A stretch of 64,000 nt of DNA from Cumulibacter manganitolerans (GTDB taxonomy: Bacteria > Actinomycetota > Actinomycetes > Mycobacteriales > Antricoccaceae): NCBI RefSeq assembly GCF_009602465.1, contig NZ_WBKP01000002.1, positions 1 to 64,000 on the forward strand, read 5' to 3'. A model generated the notes under the pieces. That model ran no database searches. It was not told where the DNA came from and saw only the letters and a list, made by a program, of their open reading frames with translations. This document shows positions 25,336-34,239 of this stretch, one piece after another. Numbering within the stretch: position 1 is the stretch's first letter; every line of letters starts with the position of its first letter. A program made the translations under genes and the position numbers.

Positions 25336-26529
25336 CTAGCCGTTGATCACCGCGGCCATCGACCTGACGACGTGATCGAGGTTGCCCTTGTTGATCGCGG
25401 CGACGCAGATCCGGCCGGTGTCGAGGCCGTAGACGCCGAACTCGGCGCGCAGCCGCTGCATCTGCTCGCGGGTGAGCCCCGAGTACGAGAACATGCCGCG
25501 CTGCGTGGTGATGTAGCTCAGGTCGTCCGTCACGCCGGCCGCCGTCAGCCCCGCGACGAGGCTGGCGCGCACGCCGCGGATCCGATCGCGCATGCCGGCG
25601 AGCTCGGCCTCCCACTGGGCGCGCAGCTGCGGGTCGTCGAGGACGGTCGCGACCACGGATGCGCCGTGCGTCGGCGGGTTGCTGTAGTTGGTGCGGATCA
25701 GCACCTTCAGCTGCGACAGCACCCGGGCTGCCTCGGCCGCATCACTGCAGTACGCCGACAGACCGCCGACGCGCTCGCCGTACAGGCTGAAGTTCTTCGA
25801 GAACGAGGTGGCCGCGAGGAAGTCGATGTCGGCGGCCGCGAACTTGCCGATCACCGCGCCGTCCTCGGCGATCCCGTCCCCGAAGCCCTGGTAGGCCATG
25901 TCCAGGAACGGGACCAGCCCGCGCTCCTGGACGACGGCCACCACCTCGTCCCACTGCTCGCCGGTCAGGTCGTAGCCCGTCGGGTTGTGGCAGCAGGCGT
26001 GCAGGACGACGACGGTGTCGGCCGGCGCGCTGCGCAGGGTCGCGAGCATCGCGTCGAACTTGATGCCGCGGGACGCCGCGTCGTAGTACGGGTAGGCGGA
26101 CACCTCGAAGCCGGCGCGGGCGAACACCCCCAGGTGGTTCTCCCAGGACGGGTCGCTGATCAGTACCTGGGCGCCGGGGTAGGTCTGGCGCAGGAAGTCG
26201 GCGCCGACGCGCAGCGCGCCGGTACCGCCGAGGGTCTGCACGGTCGAGATCCGGGCCGGGTCGACCGCATCCCCGAAGACCAGCGACTTCACGGCCGCGT
26301 CGTACGCCTTCATGCCGTCGATCGGCAGGTAGCCACGCGCGGTGGGGCTGGCCGCCAGCTTCTCCTCGGCCGCGCGGACGCAGCCCAGCAGCGGGATCCT
26401 GCCGCTGTCGTCGTAGTAGACGCCGACCGCGAGGTTGACCTTCTGCGGGTTGTCGTCGGTGTTGAAGGCCTCGGTGAGCCCGAGGATCGGGTCGCGCGGC
26501 GCCTCGGTGACGGAGGAGAACAAAGCCAT
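25336..26529 (-). CDS. Aspartate/aromatic aminotransferase (AspC/TyrB type)
   Basis: A 397-residue PLP enzyme of the fold-type I alpha subgroup typical of AspC and TyrB. Evidence: FSSVTEAPRDPILGLTEAF at the start, NLAVGVYYDDSGRIPLL, VQTLGGTGALRVGADF, SDPSWENHLGVF, HACCHNPTGYDLT and the PLP lysine in ATSFSKNFSLYGERVG. It interconverts aspartate or aromatic amino acids with their oxoacids using 2-oxoglutarate. Most actinomycetes rely on the other (beta-type) aspartate aminotransferase subgroup, so this form may have been acquired by transfer. It sits between purF and purM on the opposite strand, splitting an otherwise conserved pur gene order. Aspartate is a purine precursor, but no functional link is shown. 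Confidence 0.93.
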   Translation of the reverse strand: MALFSSVTEAPRDPILGLTEAFNTDDNPQKVNLAVGVYYDDSGRIPLLGCVRAAEEKLAASPTARGYLPIDGMKAYDAAVKSLVFGDAVDPARISTVQTLGGTGALRVGADFLRQTYPGAQVLISDPSWENHLGVFARAGFEVSAYPYYDAASRGIKFDAMLATLRSAPADTVVVLHACCHNPTGYDLTGEQWDEVVAVVQERGLVPFLDMAYQGFGDGIAEDGAVIGKFAAADIDFLAATSFSKNFSLYGERVGGLSAYCSDAAEAARVLSQLKVLIRTNYSNPPTHGASVVATVLDDPQLRAQWEAELAGMRDRIRGVRASLVAGLTAAGVTDDLSYITTQRGMFSYSGLTREQMQRLRAEFGVYGLDTGRICVAAINKGNLDHVVRSMAAVING

Positions 26530-26676
26530 GCCCCGATCGTAGTGGGTGCGCCGGAGCGGCTTGGCACGAGCCAGCGCGCGGGTCGGAGCGGTCGAAAGCG
26601 CCGCGCGGCCGCGTGCGGGGCAGCGGGCCCGGTACGGCAGACTGAGGGGTGTTCAGCTCGCTACGAGAGGGCCACC

Positions 26677-27732
26677 ATGACCGACCCAAGCACGCCATCG
26701 ACGTACGCCGCCGCGGGGGTAGACCTCGAGGCCGGTGACCGCGCCGTCGAGCTGATGAAGGCCAAGGTCGCCACCGCGACCCGCCCGGAGGTCGTCGGCG
26801 GGCTCGGCGGCTTCGCGGGGCTGTTCCAGCTCGACGTCAGCAAGTGGCGCCGGCCGCTGCTCGCGTCGTCCACCGACGGCGTCGGGACCAAGGTTGCCAT
26901 CGCCCGGCAGCTCGACAAGCACGACACGATCGGGCAGGACCTCGTCGCGATGGTCGTCGACGACATCGTCGTCTGCGGCGCCGAGCCGCTGTACCTGCAG
27001 GACTACATCGCCTGCGGCAAGGTCGTCCCCGAGAAGATCGCCGCGATCGTCGGCGGCATCGCCGACGGCTGCCGGCTGGCCGGGACGGCGCTCGTGGGTG
27101 GAGAGACCGCCGAGCACCCCGGGCTCATGGACCCGGACGAGTACGACGTGGCGGCGTGCGCGACCGGCATCGTCGAGGCCGACCGGGTGCTCGGACCGGA
27201 CCGCGTGCGAGCCGGTGACCGGCTGGTGGCGCTGGCGTCGTCCGGGTTCCACTCCAACGGCTACAGCCTCGTGCGCAAGGTGGTGGCCGACGCCGGCCTC
27301 GACCTCATGTCGACGCCCCAGGACCTCGGCACCACCCTCGGGGAGGCGCTGCTGGAGCCGACCCGGATCTACACGCTGCCGCTGCTCGAGCTGCTGGGCC
27401 AGGTCGACGTGCACGCGATGTGCCACGTCACCGGCGGCGGCATCCCGGGCAACCTGCCGCGCGTGCTGCCGGACGGGCTCGGCGCCACGGTGGACCGCTC
27501 GACCTGGGCGCTGCCGCCGCTGTTCTCGCTGATCACCCGGGCCGGCGGGATCGACCGCGCGGAGGCCGAGCGGGCGTTCAACGTCGGCGTCGGGATGCTC
27601 GTCGCGCTGCCGGCCGGGGACGCCGACCGCGCGGTGCGCCAGCTGACCGAGTCAGGTCTGGACGCGTGGGTGTGCGGAGAGATCACCGCGCAGGCGGACG
27701 CCGCGACGACGATGGTGGGCGACTACCGGTAA
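26677..27732 (+). CDS. purM: Phosphoribosylformylglycinamidine cyclo-ligase (AIR synthetase)
   Basis: A 351-residue AIR synthetase (FGAM + ATP to AIR; purine pathway step 5). Typical segments are TYAAAGVDLEAGDRAVELMK, GGFAGLFQLD, LLASSTDGVGTKVAIA, GQDLVAMVVDDIVVCGAEPLYLQDY in part, LVGGETAEHPG and HVTGGGIPGNLPRVLP. GAGAGGG lies 5 bp before ATG 26677. It is divergent from the aminotransferase gene over 147 bp and ends 19 bp from the convergent DUF3073 gene, leaving no room for a separate terminator. Confidence 0.97.
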   Translation: MTDPSTPSTYAAAGVDLEAGDRAVELMKAKVATATRPEVVGGLGGFAGLFQLDVSKWRRPLLASSTDGVGTKVAIARQLDKHDTIGQDLVAMVVDDIVVCGAEPLYLQDYIACGKVVPEKIAAIVGGIADGCRLAGTALVGGETAEHPGLMDPDEYDVAACATGIVEADRVLGPDRVRAGDRLVALASSGFHSNGYSLVRKVVADAGLDLMSTPQDLGTTLGEALLEPTRIYTLPLLELLGQVDVHAMCHVTGGGIPGNLPRVLPDGLGATVDRSTWALPPLFSLITRAGGIDRAEAERAFNVGVGMLVALPAGDADRAVRQLTESGLDAWVCGEITAQADAATTMVGDYR

Positions 27733-27751
27733 CGGCAGGGAGGCGACGACC

Positions 27752-27973
27752 TCAGCCTGCGCTGCGGCGGCCCGGCTCGGGCTCGTCGTCGTAGTCGGCG
27801 TACTTGCTGGCGAGGTCCGCGTACGGGTCGTCCTCGAACTCCACGTCGTCGGCGGGCGCGGCGGACGAACCACCGAGCTCACGCTGCAACGCGGTCAGAT
27901 CGGTGTCCGGCGAGAAGTACTTCAGCTCGCGAGCAACCTTGGTCTGCTTTGCCTTTGCACGGCCGCGCCCCAT
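27752..27973 (-). CDS. DUF3073 small actinobacterial protein
   Basis: A 73-residue protein with basic head GRGRAKAKQTKVARELKYFSP and acidic tail (FEDDPYADLASKYADYDDEPEP), a close match to DUF3073, a family confined to actinomycetes and commonly found right after purM. No biochemical function is known. The basic-acidic split suggests a nucleic-acid or ribosome-binding role, but that is speculation. Its position supports the pur-cluster synteny and the actinomycete origin of the window. Confidence 0.9.
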   Translation of the reverse strand: MGRGRAKAKQTKVARELKYFSPDTDLTALQRELGGSSAAPADDVEFEDDPYADLASKYADYDDEPEPGRRSAG

Positions 27974-28172
27974 GGCTCGACCCCCTCATACGCAGTGCGG
28001 GACGCATGTAGATGCGACCCGGGATCCATTAGTCATATCGTGCCGACAAGACTACCTGTCTTTGGTCGCTTCGCCCACCTCGCACCGGCCAACGCGGCGC
28101 GTGTCTCACGGCCGGGTTGCGCTGACGGCGAAATCCGCGAGGTCGCGGGCTCTGCGGCCTTATCGTCGGGGA

Positions 28173-28991
28173 GTGTTTGCGTCGTACAAGAGCTCGCTGC
28201 GAGTCTATGAGCCCCTGTGGTCCTTCGACCCCGCCGCGCGTGCCCGGTGGGCCCGCTACGTGCTGCGGGGCGCCTCCGACGGATCGCTGGAACGTGAGCG
28301 CGGCGCGATGCTGCAGGCCGTGCTCGGACCGCGTGTCGACTTCCGGCTGCTGGACGTCGACGAGGAGGCGCTGCTCGACGAGTGGAACGGCAACCAGGTG
28401 GTCTGCCCGCTCGACACCCAGTCGCGGGCCCTGCAGGCGATCGTCGACTCCGAGTGGAAGCTGCCGTATCCGCTGAGCGACGTCACCCTCGGCCGCTCGG
28501 TGCGTCGGCAGGCCGCCGGTCGCCAGCTGCGTCCGCGGGCCGCGGTGCCGCGCGATGCGAAGGACCACGTGCTCACCAGCGCCTGGGACGTCCCGTTCTG
28601 GTGGTCGCTGATGTTCACGCAGGCGGACGCCGTACCGACCGAGGACCCCGAGACGCTCGTCTACCGGGTCGGGATCGTGGATGCGCAGAAGCGCGGCGAG
28701 CTGGCCCTCGAGCTGATCTCCCAGACGTTCGGGGTAACCACGTTCATCTCCGACCTCGACGTGGTGATCCGCTGGCTGCGCACCTTCGACCGCGATGCGA
28801 TGGTCGAGCTCGACTACGGCTCGCTGGGCAGTCTGGTCACCACGCTGAGCCAGAGCGAGGACGACTCGCTCGCGCTCGCCGGTGAGGCGATCGAGCACCT
28901 GCAGGACGGCGACCTCGAGCAGGCGTTGCACGCCTACCAGGAGTACGTCTCCACGTGGGAGGACGTCGGGCGCCTGGAAGGCTGGAACTGA
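28173..28991 (+). CDS. Conserved hypothetical protein, about 272 residues
   Basis: The GTG at 28173 (VFASYKSSLRVYEPLWSF) follows GGGGA and is the most likely start; the frame is open further upstream but the composition there looks non-coding. The protein is soluble with no signal peptide or membrane segment. It has several Trp-rich stretches (SAWDVPFWWSLMF, ISDLDVVIRWLRTF) and an acidic C-terminus (LEQALHAYQEYVSTWEDVGRLEGWN shown as its end). I recognise no named domain. It is divergent from DUF3073, sharing its promoter region. Confidence 0.8.
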   Translation: MFASYKSSLRVYEPLWSFDPAARARWARYVLRGASDGSLERERGAMLQAVLGPRVDFRLLDVDEEALLDEWNGNQVVCPLDTQSRALQAIVDSEWKLPYPLSDVTLGRSVRRQAAGRQLRPRAAVPRDAKDHVLTSAWDVPFWWSLMFTQADAVPTEDPETLVYRVGIVDAQKRGELALELISQTFGVTTFISDLDVVIRWLRTFDRDAMVELDYGSLGSLVTTLSQSEDDSLALAGEAIEHLQDGDLEQALHAYQEYVSTWEDVGRLEGWN

Positions 28992-29027
28992 ACCTTCCGC
29001 GCCGCGATCGATGCCGCCGCTCCACGA

Positions 29028-29585
29028 TCAACGCCGCCGCGCCGCGATCTCTGCGCGCAGCCAGGCGGCGGTCCGGTCGACGAGGTGCGAGCCGATCGCC
29101 GCGACGACGGTGACCTCGACGGCCCGCCGGCTGAGCGCCTCGCCGGTGGGTGCGGTGGCGCGAGCCCACTCGGAGAAGTCGTTGACGTGCAGGAAGATCG
29201 AGCCGTCGGTGCCCGGGAGGTCGCCGGCGTCGCGGATGAACACGCCGAGACAGAACAGGGCCAGCCACAGCAGGACGTGCGCGACGCGGGTACGGACGCT
29301 CACGTCCTCGGGATGGCGCGCCATGCCGACCGCGACCAGGCAGAGCACGAACGCGACGGCGAGCCCGGTCACGGCGTACGGAATGAGCATCCACCCGGCG
29401 TAGCCGAGCAGCACGTGCCCGAAGCACACGAACAGCAGCAGGGCGACGTCCAGAACGGCGACGTGCTCGAAGCTCCGCCGGCGCGGCTGCGACGGCGGTG
29501 GCCGGGACGCCGGAACCGGGTGCACCCGGGGTGTCACGGCGAATCGCGCGGGGTGGGCGGCAGGTGGGTCGGCGCCGTCTGCCAT
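29028..29585 (-). CDS. Uncharacterised membrane protein, four helices
   Basis: 185 residues from ATG 29585, preceded by GGGAGGTG. A Pro/Arg-rich cytoplasmic head of about 40 residues is followed by three or four transmembrane helices (VAVLDVALLLFVCFGHVLL, IPYAVTGLAVAFVLCLVAVG, VLLWLALFCLGVFI), a loop and an amphipathic C-terminal region (SRRAVEVTVVAAIGSHLVD). No family recognised. It is divergent from the metallo-beta-lactamase-fold gene. Confidence 0.75.
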   Translation of the reverse strand: MADGADPPAAHPARFAVTPRVHPVPASRPPPSQPRRRSFEHVAVLDVALLLFVCFGHVLLGYAGWMLIPYAVTGLAVAFVLCLVAVGMARHPEDVSVRTRVAHVLLWLALFCLGVFIRDAGDLPGTDGSIFLHVNDFSEWARATAPTGEALSRRAVEVTVVAAIGSHLVDRTAAWLRAEIAARRR

Positions 29586-29679
29586 GGGCACCTCCCTGCT
29601 GGATCGGACTCCGGCACGAGCGATGCTGCCACCGCCGTCCGGCACGCGTCGCCGCCTGATGCCGGGTTGTGGATAACCC

Positions 29680-29729
29680 CGCGGATTGTGAGGGGTGCGA
29701 ACAATCCGCGCTGGCGGGGCGCGTAACGT
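29680..29729 (+). promoter_or_regulatory. Operator CGCGGATTGT-N11-ACAATCCGCG and -10 box of the hydrolase gene
   Basis: A perfect 10-bp inverted repeat (29680-29689 and 29701-29710) is followed by TAACGT (29724-29729), a reasonable -10 hexamer, 27 bp before the hydrolase start. The operator is centred near -42, a place for an activator or repressor. A weaker GGGTT-N6-AACCC lies just upstream. Confidence 0.5.
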
Positions 29730-29756
29730 CCACCACAGGACAGCGGAGGAGTGCGT

Positions 29757-30827
29757 ATGGCGGCCGAGGTGATCGGGCACAAGCAGAAGCAGGCGTGGCT
29801 GGACAAGGTGCTGCCACCGGTGGAGGAGGTCCAGCCGGGCCTCTGGTCGATCCCGGTGGAGATCCCGATCCGGCCGCTGCGGTACGTGCTCGTGTACGTC
29901 CTCGAGCGGCCGGACGGCGTGGCGATCATCGATGCCGGATGGAACGACCAGAAGTCGTACGACGCGCTCGAGGCGGGGCTCCGCCAGGGCGGCTACGCGA
30001 TCAGCGACATCAAGGACGTGCTGATCACCCACGTGCACCCCGACCACTTCGGCCTGGCGAAGCGGCTGCGCGAGGAGACCGGTGCCCGCATCGCGCTGCA
30101 CCGCGCCGAGGCCAAGACGCTGATGGTCGAGCAGGGCCAGGAAGTGCAGTGGCAGATGGAGGCCGACGCGCACGGCGTGCAGCACGGCCTCCCGGAGGCC
30201 GACCGCGCCCTGATGCAGCGCGAGGTCGGCGAGTTCCGCCGCTTCGTCGATCACTCGCCGCCGGACGTGCTCATCGAGGACGGCGAGCGCCTCGACCTGC
30301 CCGGCTGGCAGCTCGACGGCGTGTGGACCCCCGGACACACCCCGGGGCACATGTGCTTCGTGGACGCCGAGCGCAAGGTGATGTTCACCGGTGACCACGT
30401 GCTGCCGCGGATCACGCCCAACATCTCGGTGCACTCCAACAACCCGCCGGACTCGCTGGCGAGGTACCTGAACTCCCTGACCAAGGTCGCCAAGGTCGCC
30501 GACGCGATCGCCGATCTGCAGGGCCTGCCCGGCCATGAGTACCGGTACGCCGGGATCCGGGCACGCGCCGAGGAGCTCATCGCGCACCACGAGGAACGGC
30601 TGTCCGAGCTGCTCGACGTGCTGCGCGACCAACCCGGCCTGACAGCCTTCGAGATCTCGCAGCGGCTCACGTGGGCGCGCGACTGGTCGACGTTCCAGTT
30701 CCCGGAGCGCCGGTCGGCGCTGGGGGAGGCGGTCTCGCACATCGAGCTGCTGCAGCAGCGCGGGCTGGTGCGCACCGCACCCGGCGAGACCAACCACTGG
30801 TCGCTCACCGAGGCCGCCGTCCGCTGA
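29757..30827 (+). CDS. Metallo-beta-lactamase-fold hydrolase
   Basis: A 356-residue protein; ATG 29757 has GGAGGA at ideal spacing, unlike GTG 29751. The zinc motif THVHPDHFG (about residues 87-95) and WTPGHTPGHMCF, FTGDHVLPR supply the metal ligands of the fold. A C-terminal extension of about 110 residues (FEISQRLTWARDW, SHIELLQQRGLVRT) looks like a winged helix, as in a subgroup of hydrolases that includes LACTB2-like proteins. It may hydrolyse thioesters or nucleic acids. The substrate is unknown. Confidence 0.88.
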   Translation: MAAEVIGHKQKQAWLDKVLPPVEEVQPGLWSIPVEIPIRPLRYVLVYVLERPDGVAIIDAGWNDQKSYDALEAGLRQGGYAISDIKDVLITHVHPDHFGLAKRLREETGARIALHRAEAKTLMVEQGQEVQWQMEADAHGVQHGLPEADRALMQREVGEFRRFVDHSPPDVLIEDGERLDLPGWQLDGVWTPGHTPGHMCFVDAERKVMFTGDHVLPRITPNISVHSNNPPDSLARYLNSLTKVAKVADAIADLQGLPGHEYRYAGIRARAEELIAHHEERLSELLDVLRDQPGLTAFEISQRLTWARDWSTFQFPERRSALGEAVSHIELLQQRGLVRTAPGETNHWSLTEAAVR

Positions 30828-30872
30828 CCCGGACGCCGGCGGGCCCGCGCCGCGGGTCCCATGGCTCGCCCT

Positions 30873-30929
30873 CTCGCGGTGGGTTGTGCCCCGCTGCGGG
30901 GCGATCAGCGTGGTGCAACCCACCGCGAG
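30873..30929. repeat. Palindromic intergenic repeat, family A copy 1
   Basis: CTCGCGGTGGGTTG (30873-30886) and its exact complement (30916-30929) enclose an inner GCCCC-N5-GGGGC hairpin. The right arm CAACCCACCGCGAG recurs at 38810-38823 and, with one change, at 38840-38853, so it is a dispersed repeat that may also stop transcription after the hydrolase gene. Confidence 0.65.
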
Positions 30930-30971
30930 CGGCGCCCGGAACACCCGTTCCCCGCGAGACGTTGGTCAGGC

Positions 30972-31292
30972 ATGATCCACCTCATCGCCGTGCTGATCTC
31001 GATCGCCGGGCTGCTCGCCGTCGCCGGTGACGCCGGCTATCTGATGCTCCTCGACAACGCCGCGAAGACCCGCGGGGCCGCGGGCCGCCCGGTCAACGAC
31101 TACGTCCGGTCGCAGTGGAGGACCGTCGCCGCCGCGGGCGGCGCGGGCCTGCTGGCGCTGCTGCTGACCAGCGGCGGCTGGTTCGTCGACATCCTCGCGA
31201 TGCTCATCGCCGCCGGCGCCGGCACGATCGCCGCCGGGCACCTGGGCAAGGTGCGGCAGAAGTACGGCGACACCCCGCAGCTCGGGGCGTAG
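30972..31292 (+). CDS. Small two- or three-helix membrane protein
   Basis: 106 residues with a first hydrophobic segment that is also a possible signal anchor (LIAVLISIAGLLAVAGDAGYLML), a polar loop (NAAKTRGAAGRPVNDYVRSQW in part) and two further helices (TVAAAGGAGLLALLLTSGG; ILAMLIAAGAGTIAAG). The tail GKVRQKYGDTPQLG is cytoplasmic. No family recognised. It is a lone gene convergent with an SDR gene. Confidence 0.65.
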   Translation: MIHLIAVLISIAGLLAVAGDAGYLMLLDNAAKTRGAAGRPVNDYVRSQWRTVAAAGGAGLLALLLTSGGWFVDILAMLIAAGAGTIAAGHLGKVRQKYGDTPQLGA

Positions 31293-31306
31293 CCCCGGCC
31301 GCTCGG

Positions 31307-32101
31307 CTACTCCGTGTCGCGGCCTGCGGTGGTGGCGATGCCGCCGTCCACCGCGAGGACGCTGCCCGTCACGTACGACGAGGCGCGCCCCGAGAGGTAG
31401 ACGACCGTGCCGGCGATGTCGTCCGGGCGGCCGATTCGCCCGAGCGGCGAGGACGCCGCGATCGCGGCGCCGTTGGCGGCCAGCGTCGCCTCCATCATCT
31501 TCGACTCGAACGGCCCCGGCGCGATCGCGTTGACCGTGATGTACCGGCTGCCGAGGTTGTACGCGAGCACCCGCGTCATCTGGTGGATCGCCGCCTTGCT
31601 CGGCCCGTACGCGAAGGCGGTGTGCCGCGGCACGTGGATGCCGTCGATCGAGCCGACGTTGATCACCCGGCTGGGATCGTCCTGCGACGCGTTCTTCTCC
31701 AGCATCGGCAGGAACGCCTCGGTGAGGAAGAACGGCGCCTTCACGTTGAGGTCGAAGACCTTGTCCCAGGCGGCCGGCGGGTACTCGCCGAGCTCGGCGC
31801 CCCACGTGGCGCCGGCGTTGTTCACCAGGATGTCGAGGGCGTCCTCCCGTCCGCCGATCTCCGCGGCGAGCTCCCGGCACGCCTCGGGGGTCGACAGGTC
31901 GGCCGACAGGCCCGTGACGTCGCCGTGCGCCGAGAGGTCGCGGACGGCGTCCTCCACGGCAGCGGCCTTGCGCGAGACGATGTACACCCGGGCACCAGCG
32001 TCGAGCAGGCCTCGAGCGGCCATCTTGCCGATGCCGCGGCTGCCGCCGGTGACGACGGCGACCTTGCCGGAGAGACCGAACAGTGATTCGAGAGCAGTCA
32101 T
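31307..32101 (-). CDS. Short-chain dehydrogenase/reductase
   Basis: A 264-residue classical SDR from ATG 32101 (GGGAGAGTGAG upstream; an earlier ATG at 32131 is less likely). NAD(P)-binding VVTGGSRGIGKMAA, NNAGATWG, the catalytic Ser-Tyr-Lys set in INVGSIDGIH and AFAYGPSKAAIHQ, and VNAIAPGPFESKM are all present. The structure resembles 3-oxoacyl-ACP reductase-like or sugar-alcohol SDRs. It is divergent from the aminotransferase across 68 bp. Substrate unknown. Confidence 0.92.
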   Translation of the reverse strand: MTALESLFGLSGKVAVVTGGSRGIGKMAARGLLDAGARVYIVSRKAAAVEDAVRDLSAHGDVTGLSADLSTPEACRELAAEIGGREDALDILVNNAGATWGAELGEYPPAAWDKVFDLNVKAPFFLTEAFLPMLEKNASQDDPSRVINVGSIDGIHVPRHTAFAYGPSKAAIHQMTRVLAYNLGSRYITVNAIAPGPFESKMMEATLAANGAAIAASSPLGRIGRPDDIAGTVVYLSGRASSYVTGSVLAVDGGIATTAGRDTE

Positions 32102-32169
32102 GTGCTCACTCTCCCATGCCGCTCCGGGCATGATCAGGGGACAGAGCCACCGAGCCGAGGGAGCCGCCG

Positions 32170-33468
32170 ATGCCTGGACACCTGCTGCGGAACGACCTGC
32201 GCGCGCACCCGCCCCGCGCGGTCACCGCCGAGGGCGTCTGGATCACCGACACGGAAGGGAAGCGCTACCTCGACGGTTGCTCGGGCGCGGTCGTGAGCAA
32301 CATCGGGCACGGTCACCCCACGGTCGTGCAGGCGATCCGCGAGCAGGCGGGCCGGCTGACGTTTGCGCACCGCAGCGCCTTCGACACGGCCGCGCTCACC
32401 GATCTGGCGGACCGGCTCTGCGCGTTCACCGGGCTGGACGCCGCCTGGTTCGTCGGCTCCGGCTCGGAGGCCACCGAGGCCGCCATCCAGCTCGCCGTGC
32501 AGTTCCACCGGGAGCGGGGGGAGCCGCGGCGCACGCAGTTCGTGTCCTTCCGCCGCGGCTATCACGGCAACACCCTCGGTGGGCTGAGCCTCTCGGGGAA
32601 CGCCCGCCGCGACGCCGTCGCCGAGCTCGTGCACGACTTCCCGGCGCTCCCCGAGCCGTACGCGTACCGCTTCCAGGGCGGACGCACCGAGAGCGAGTGG
32701 GTCGCCGACCTGGTCGCCGGCGCGCGGCGCGTCCTGGCCGAGCGGGCCGAGACCCTGGCCGCCGTGGTCGTCGAGCCGGTGGGCGGCGCCACGATGGGCG
32801 CCACCGTGCCGCCGATCCGCTACCTGCGGGCGATCCGCGAGCTGTGCGACAAGCTCGGGCTGCTGCTCGTCGCCGACGAGGTCATGAGCGGCATGGGCCG
32901 GTGCGGTACGCCGCTGGCGATCGACCAGTTCGGCGTCCGCCCCGACATCGCCGTGGTCGGGAAGGGGCTGGGAGCCGGGTACACCCCGATCGCGGCCGCC
33001 CTGGTCGACGGCCGGGTGCATGAGGCGCTGCTGGCCGGGTCGGGTCGGGTGCTGGGCGGCCACACCTACGCCGGCAACCCGCTGTCGGCGCGCACGGCGC
33101 TCGCCGTGCTCGACGTGCTCGAGGAGGAGGCGGTGCTGGAGCGGGGCGCGCGGGCGGCGGTGCGCCTCCGGTCCGGCCTGCAGACGATCGCGGCTCGGCA
33201 CCCCCTCGTCGCCGAGACGCGCGGTCTGGGGATGCTGCAGGCGATCGAGCTGGACGTCGACGGCTCGACGCCGCAGGGAGCCCGGGCCCAGCGGCTGTCC
33301 GCGGCGGCCCGCGAGCGCGGCCTGCTGCTGTATCCCACCACCGGTGGCGTGAACGACGCGCTGCTCGTGGCTCCGCCGCTGACCATCACCGACGACGAGC
33401 TCGACGAGCTCCTGGCGCGGCTGTCGGACGCCGTGGAGGCGCTCGCGGCTACCGAGGGCGACCGCTGA
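32170..33468 (+). CDS. Class III aminotransferase
   Basis: A 432-residue PLP enzyme of the ornithine/4-aminobutyrate aminotransferase group. GTEGKRY-like WITDTEGKRYLDGCSGA, VGSGSEATEAAIQLA, FRRGYHGNTLGGLSLSGN, ADEVMSGMGRCG and the PLP lysine in VVGKGLGAGYTPIAA match the family. GAGGGAG precedes the start. Members transfer amino groups from omega-amino or diamino compounds to pyruvate or 2-oxoglutarate; this one's substrate cannot be told. Its 3' end overlaps the opposite-strand VOC gene by 20 bp. Confidence 0.92.
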   Translation: MPGHLLRNDLRAHPPRAVTAEGVWITDTEGKRYLDGCSGAVVSNIGHGHPTVVQAIREQAGRLTFAHRSAFDTAALTDLADRLCAFTGLDAAWFVGSGSEATEAAIQLAVQFHRERGEPRRTQFVSFRRGYHGNTLGGLSLSGNARRDAVAELVHDFPALPEPYAYRFQGGRTESEWVADLVAGARRVLAERAETLAAVVVEPVGGATMGATVPPIRYLRAIRELCDKLGLLLVADEVMSGMGRCGTPLAIDQFGVRPDIAVVGKGLGAGYTPIAAALVDGRVHEALLAGSGRVLGGHTYAGNPLSARTALAVLDVLEEEAVLERGARAAVRLRSGLQTIAARHPLVAETRGLGMLQAIELDVDGSTPQGARAQRLSAAARERGLLLYPTTGGVNDALLVAPPLTITDDELDELLARLSDAVEALAATEGDR

Positions 33469-34177
33469 CCGGGTCCCGGTCGGTGATGCAGTAGGGCATC
33501 CCGGACGGATCCATCAGCCGCGTCCACTCGGCGAACTCCTCGATCTCGACGGCGCCGAGCGCGATGTGCCGCAGTATCTCGGCGTCCCGGTCGGTCGTGC
33601 CGACGTCGAGGTGTGCGGCCACCTGGCGCAGCCGGGAGTCGCGCTGAAGCAGAATGCGCAGCGGGAAGCGCGGGTCGTCCTGCAGGAGCCGGAACGTCGC
33701 CCTGGTGAGCTGGCGGTACGGCCGCTCGATGAGGCCGCTCCAGAAGTCGGACTCGCTGCTCCACAGGGCGGCCGGGACGTCGATGCACACCTGGTTGACC
33801 CGGCTGCGCACGCCGCGGAACGTCGCCGGCGGCGGAACCGTCGAGGCCGCCTCTGGGCCGAGGCGGAACCCCAGCCCTCCCGGGGAGCGCATCACGGCGG
33901 CGTGATCGGCGCCGGCGGTTCGGGTCGCGCCGAGCGCGACCGCCCGGTCGGCGTACGCCGCGACGTCGTCCACGTGCAGGTCGATGTGCACCCGGCTGTG
34001 CGCGACGTCCGAGGGGCGGATCGCGAGGTACGGGTCGCCGTCGGGCCGCAGCAGGCGCGTCAGGTGCCGGTCGTCGCGCTCGGAACGCGCGTAGCCGGTC
34101 GCTCCGGCCCAGAATGCCGTCGTGGCCTCGAGGTCTGCCGCGGGAAGGTCGATGAGAGCCGTGTACCAGCGGATCAT
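33449..34177 (-). CDS. VOC (glyoxalase/dioxygenase) superfamily protein, two modules
   Basis: 242 residues from ATG 34177. There are two vicinal-oxygen-chelate modules. The first has MIRWYTALIDLPAADLEATTAFW, then DPYLAIRPSDVAHSRVHIDLHVDDVAAYADR in part; the second has VNQVCIDVPAALWSSESDFWSGL, and AAHLDVGTTDRDAEILRHIALGA in part, ending DPSGMPYCITDR. This type is often called a glyoxalase-like protein of actinomycetes; the true reaction is unknown. It lies upstream of nothing obviously linked. The 3' end overlaps the aminotransferase gene. Confidence 0.85.
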   Translation of the reverse strand: MIRWYTALIDLPAADLEATTAFWAGATGYARSERDDRHLTRLLRPDGDPYLAIRPSDVAHSRVHIDLHVDDVAAYADRAVALGATRTAGADHAAVMRSPGGLGFRLGPEAASTVPPPATFRGVRSRVNQVCIDVPAALWSSESDFWSGLIERPYRQLTRATFRLLQDDPRFPLRILLQRDSRLRQVAAHLDVGTTDRDAEILRHIALGAVEIEEFAEWTRLMDPSGMPYCITDRDPVSGRPR

Positions 34178-34239
34178 TCCGTGAGCGTAGCCGCCCGGCG
34201 CCGCGAGCGGGGTTGTGCGGCCGGGCGGGTCCACCGGCC

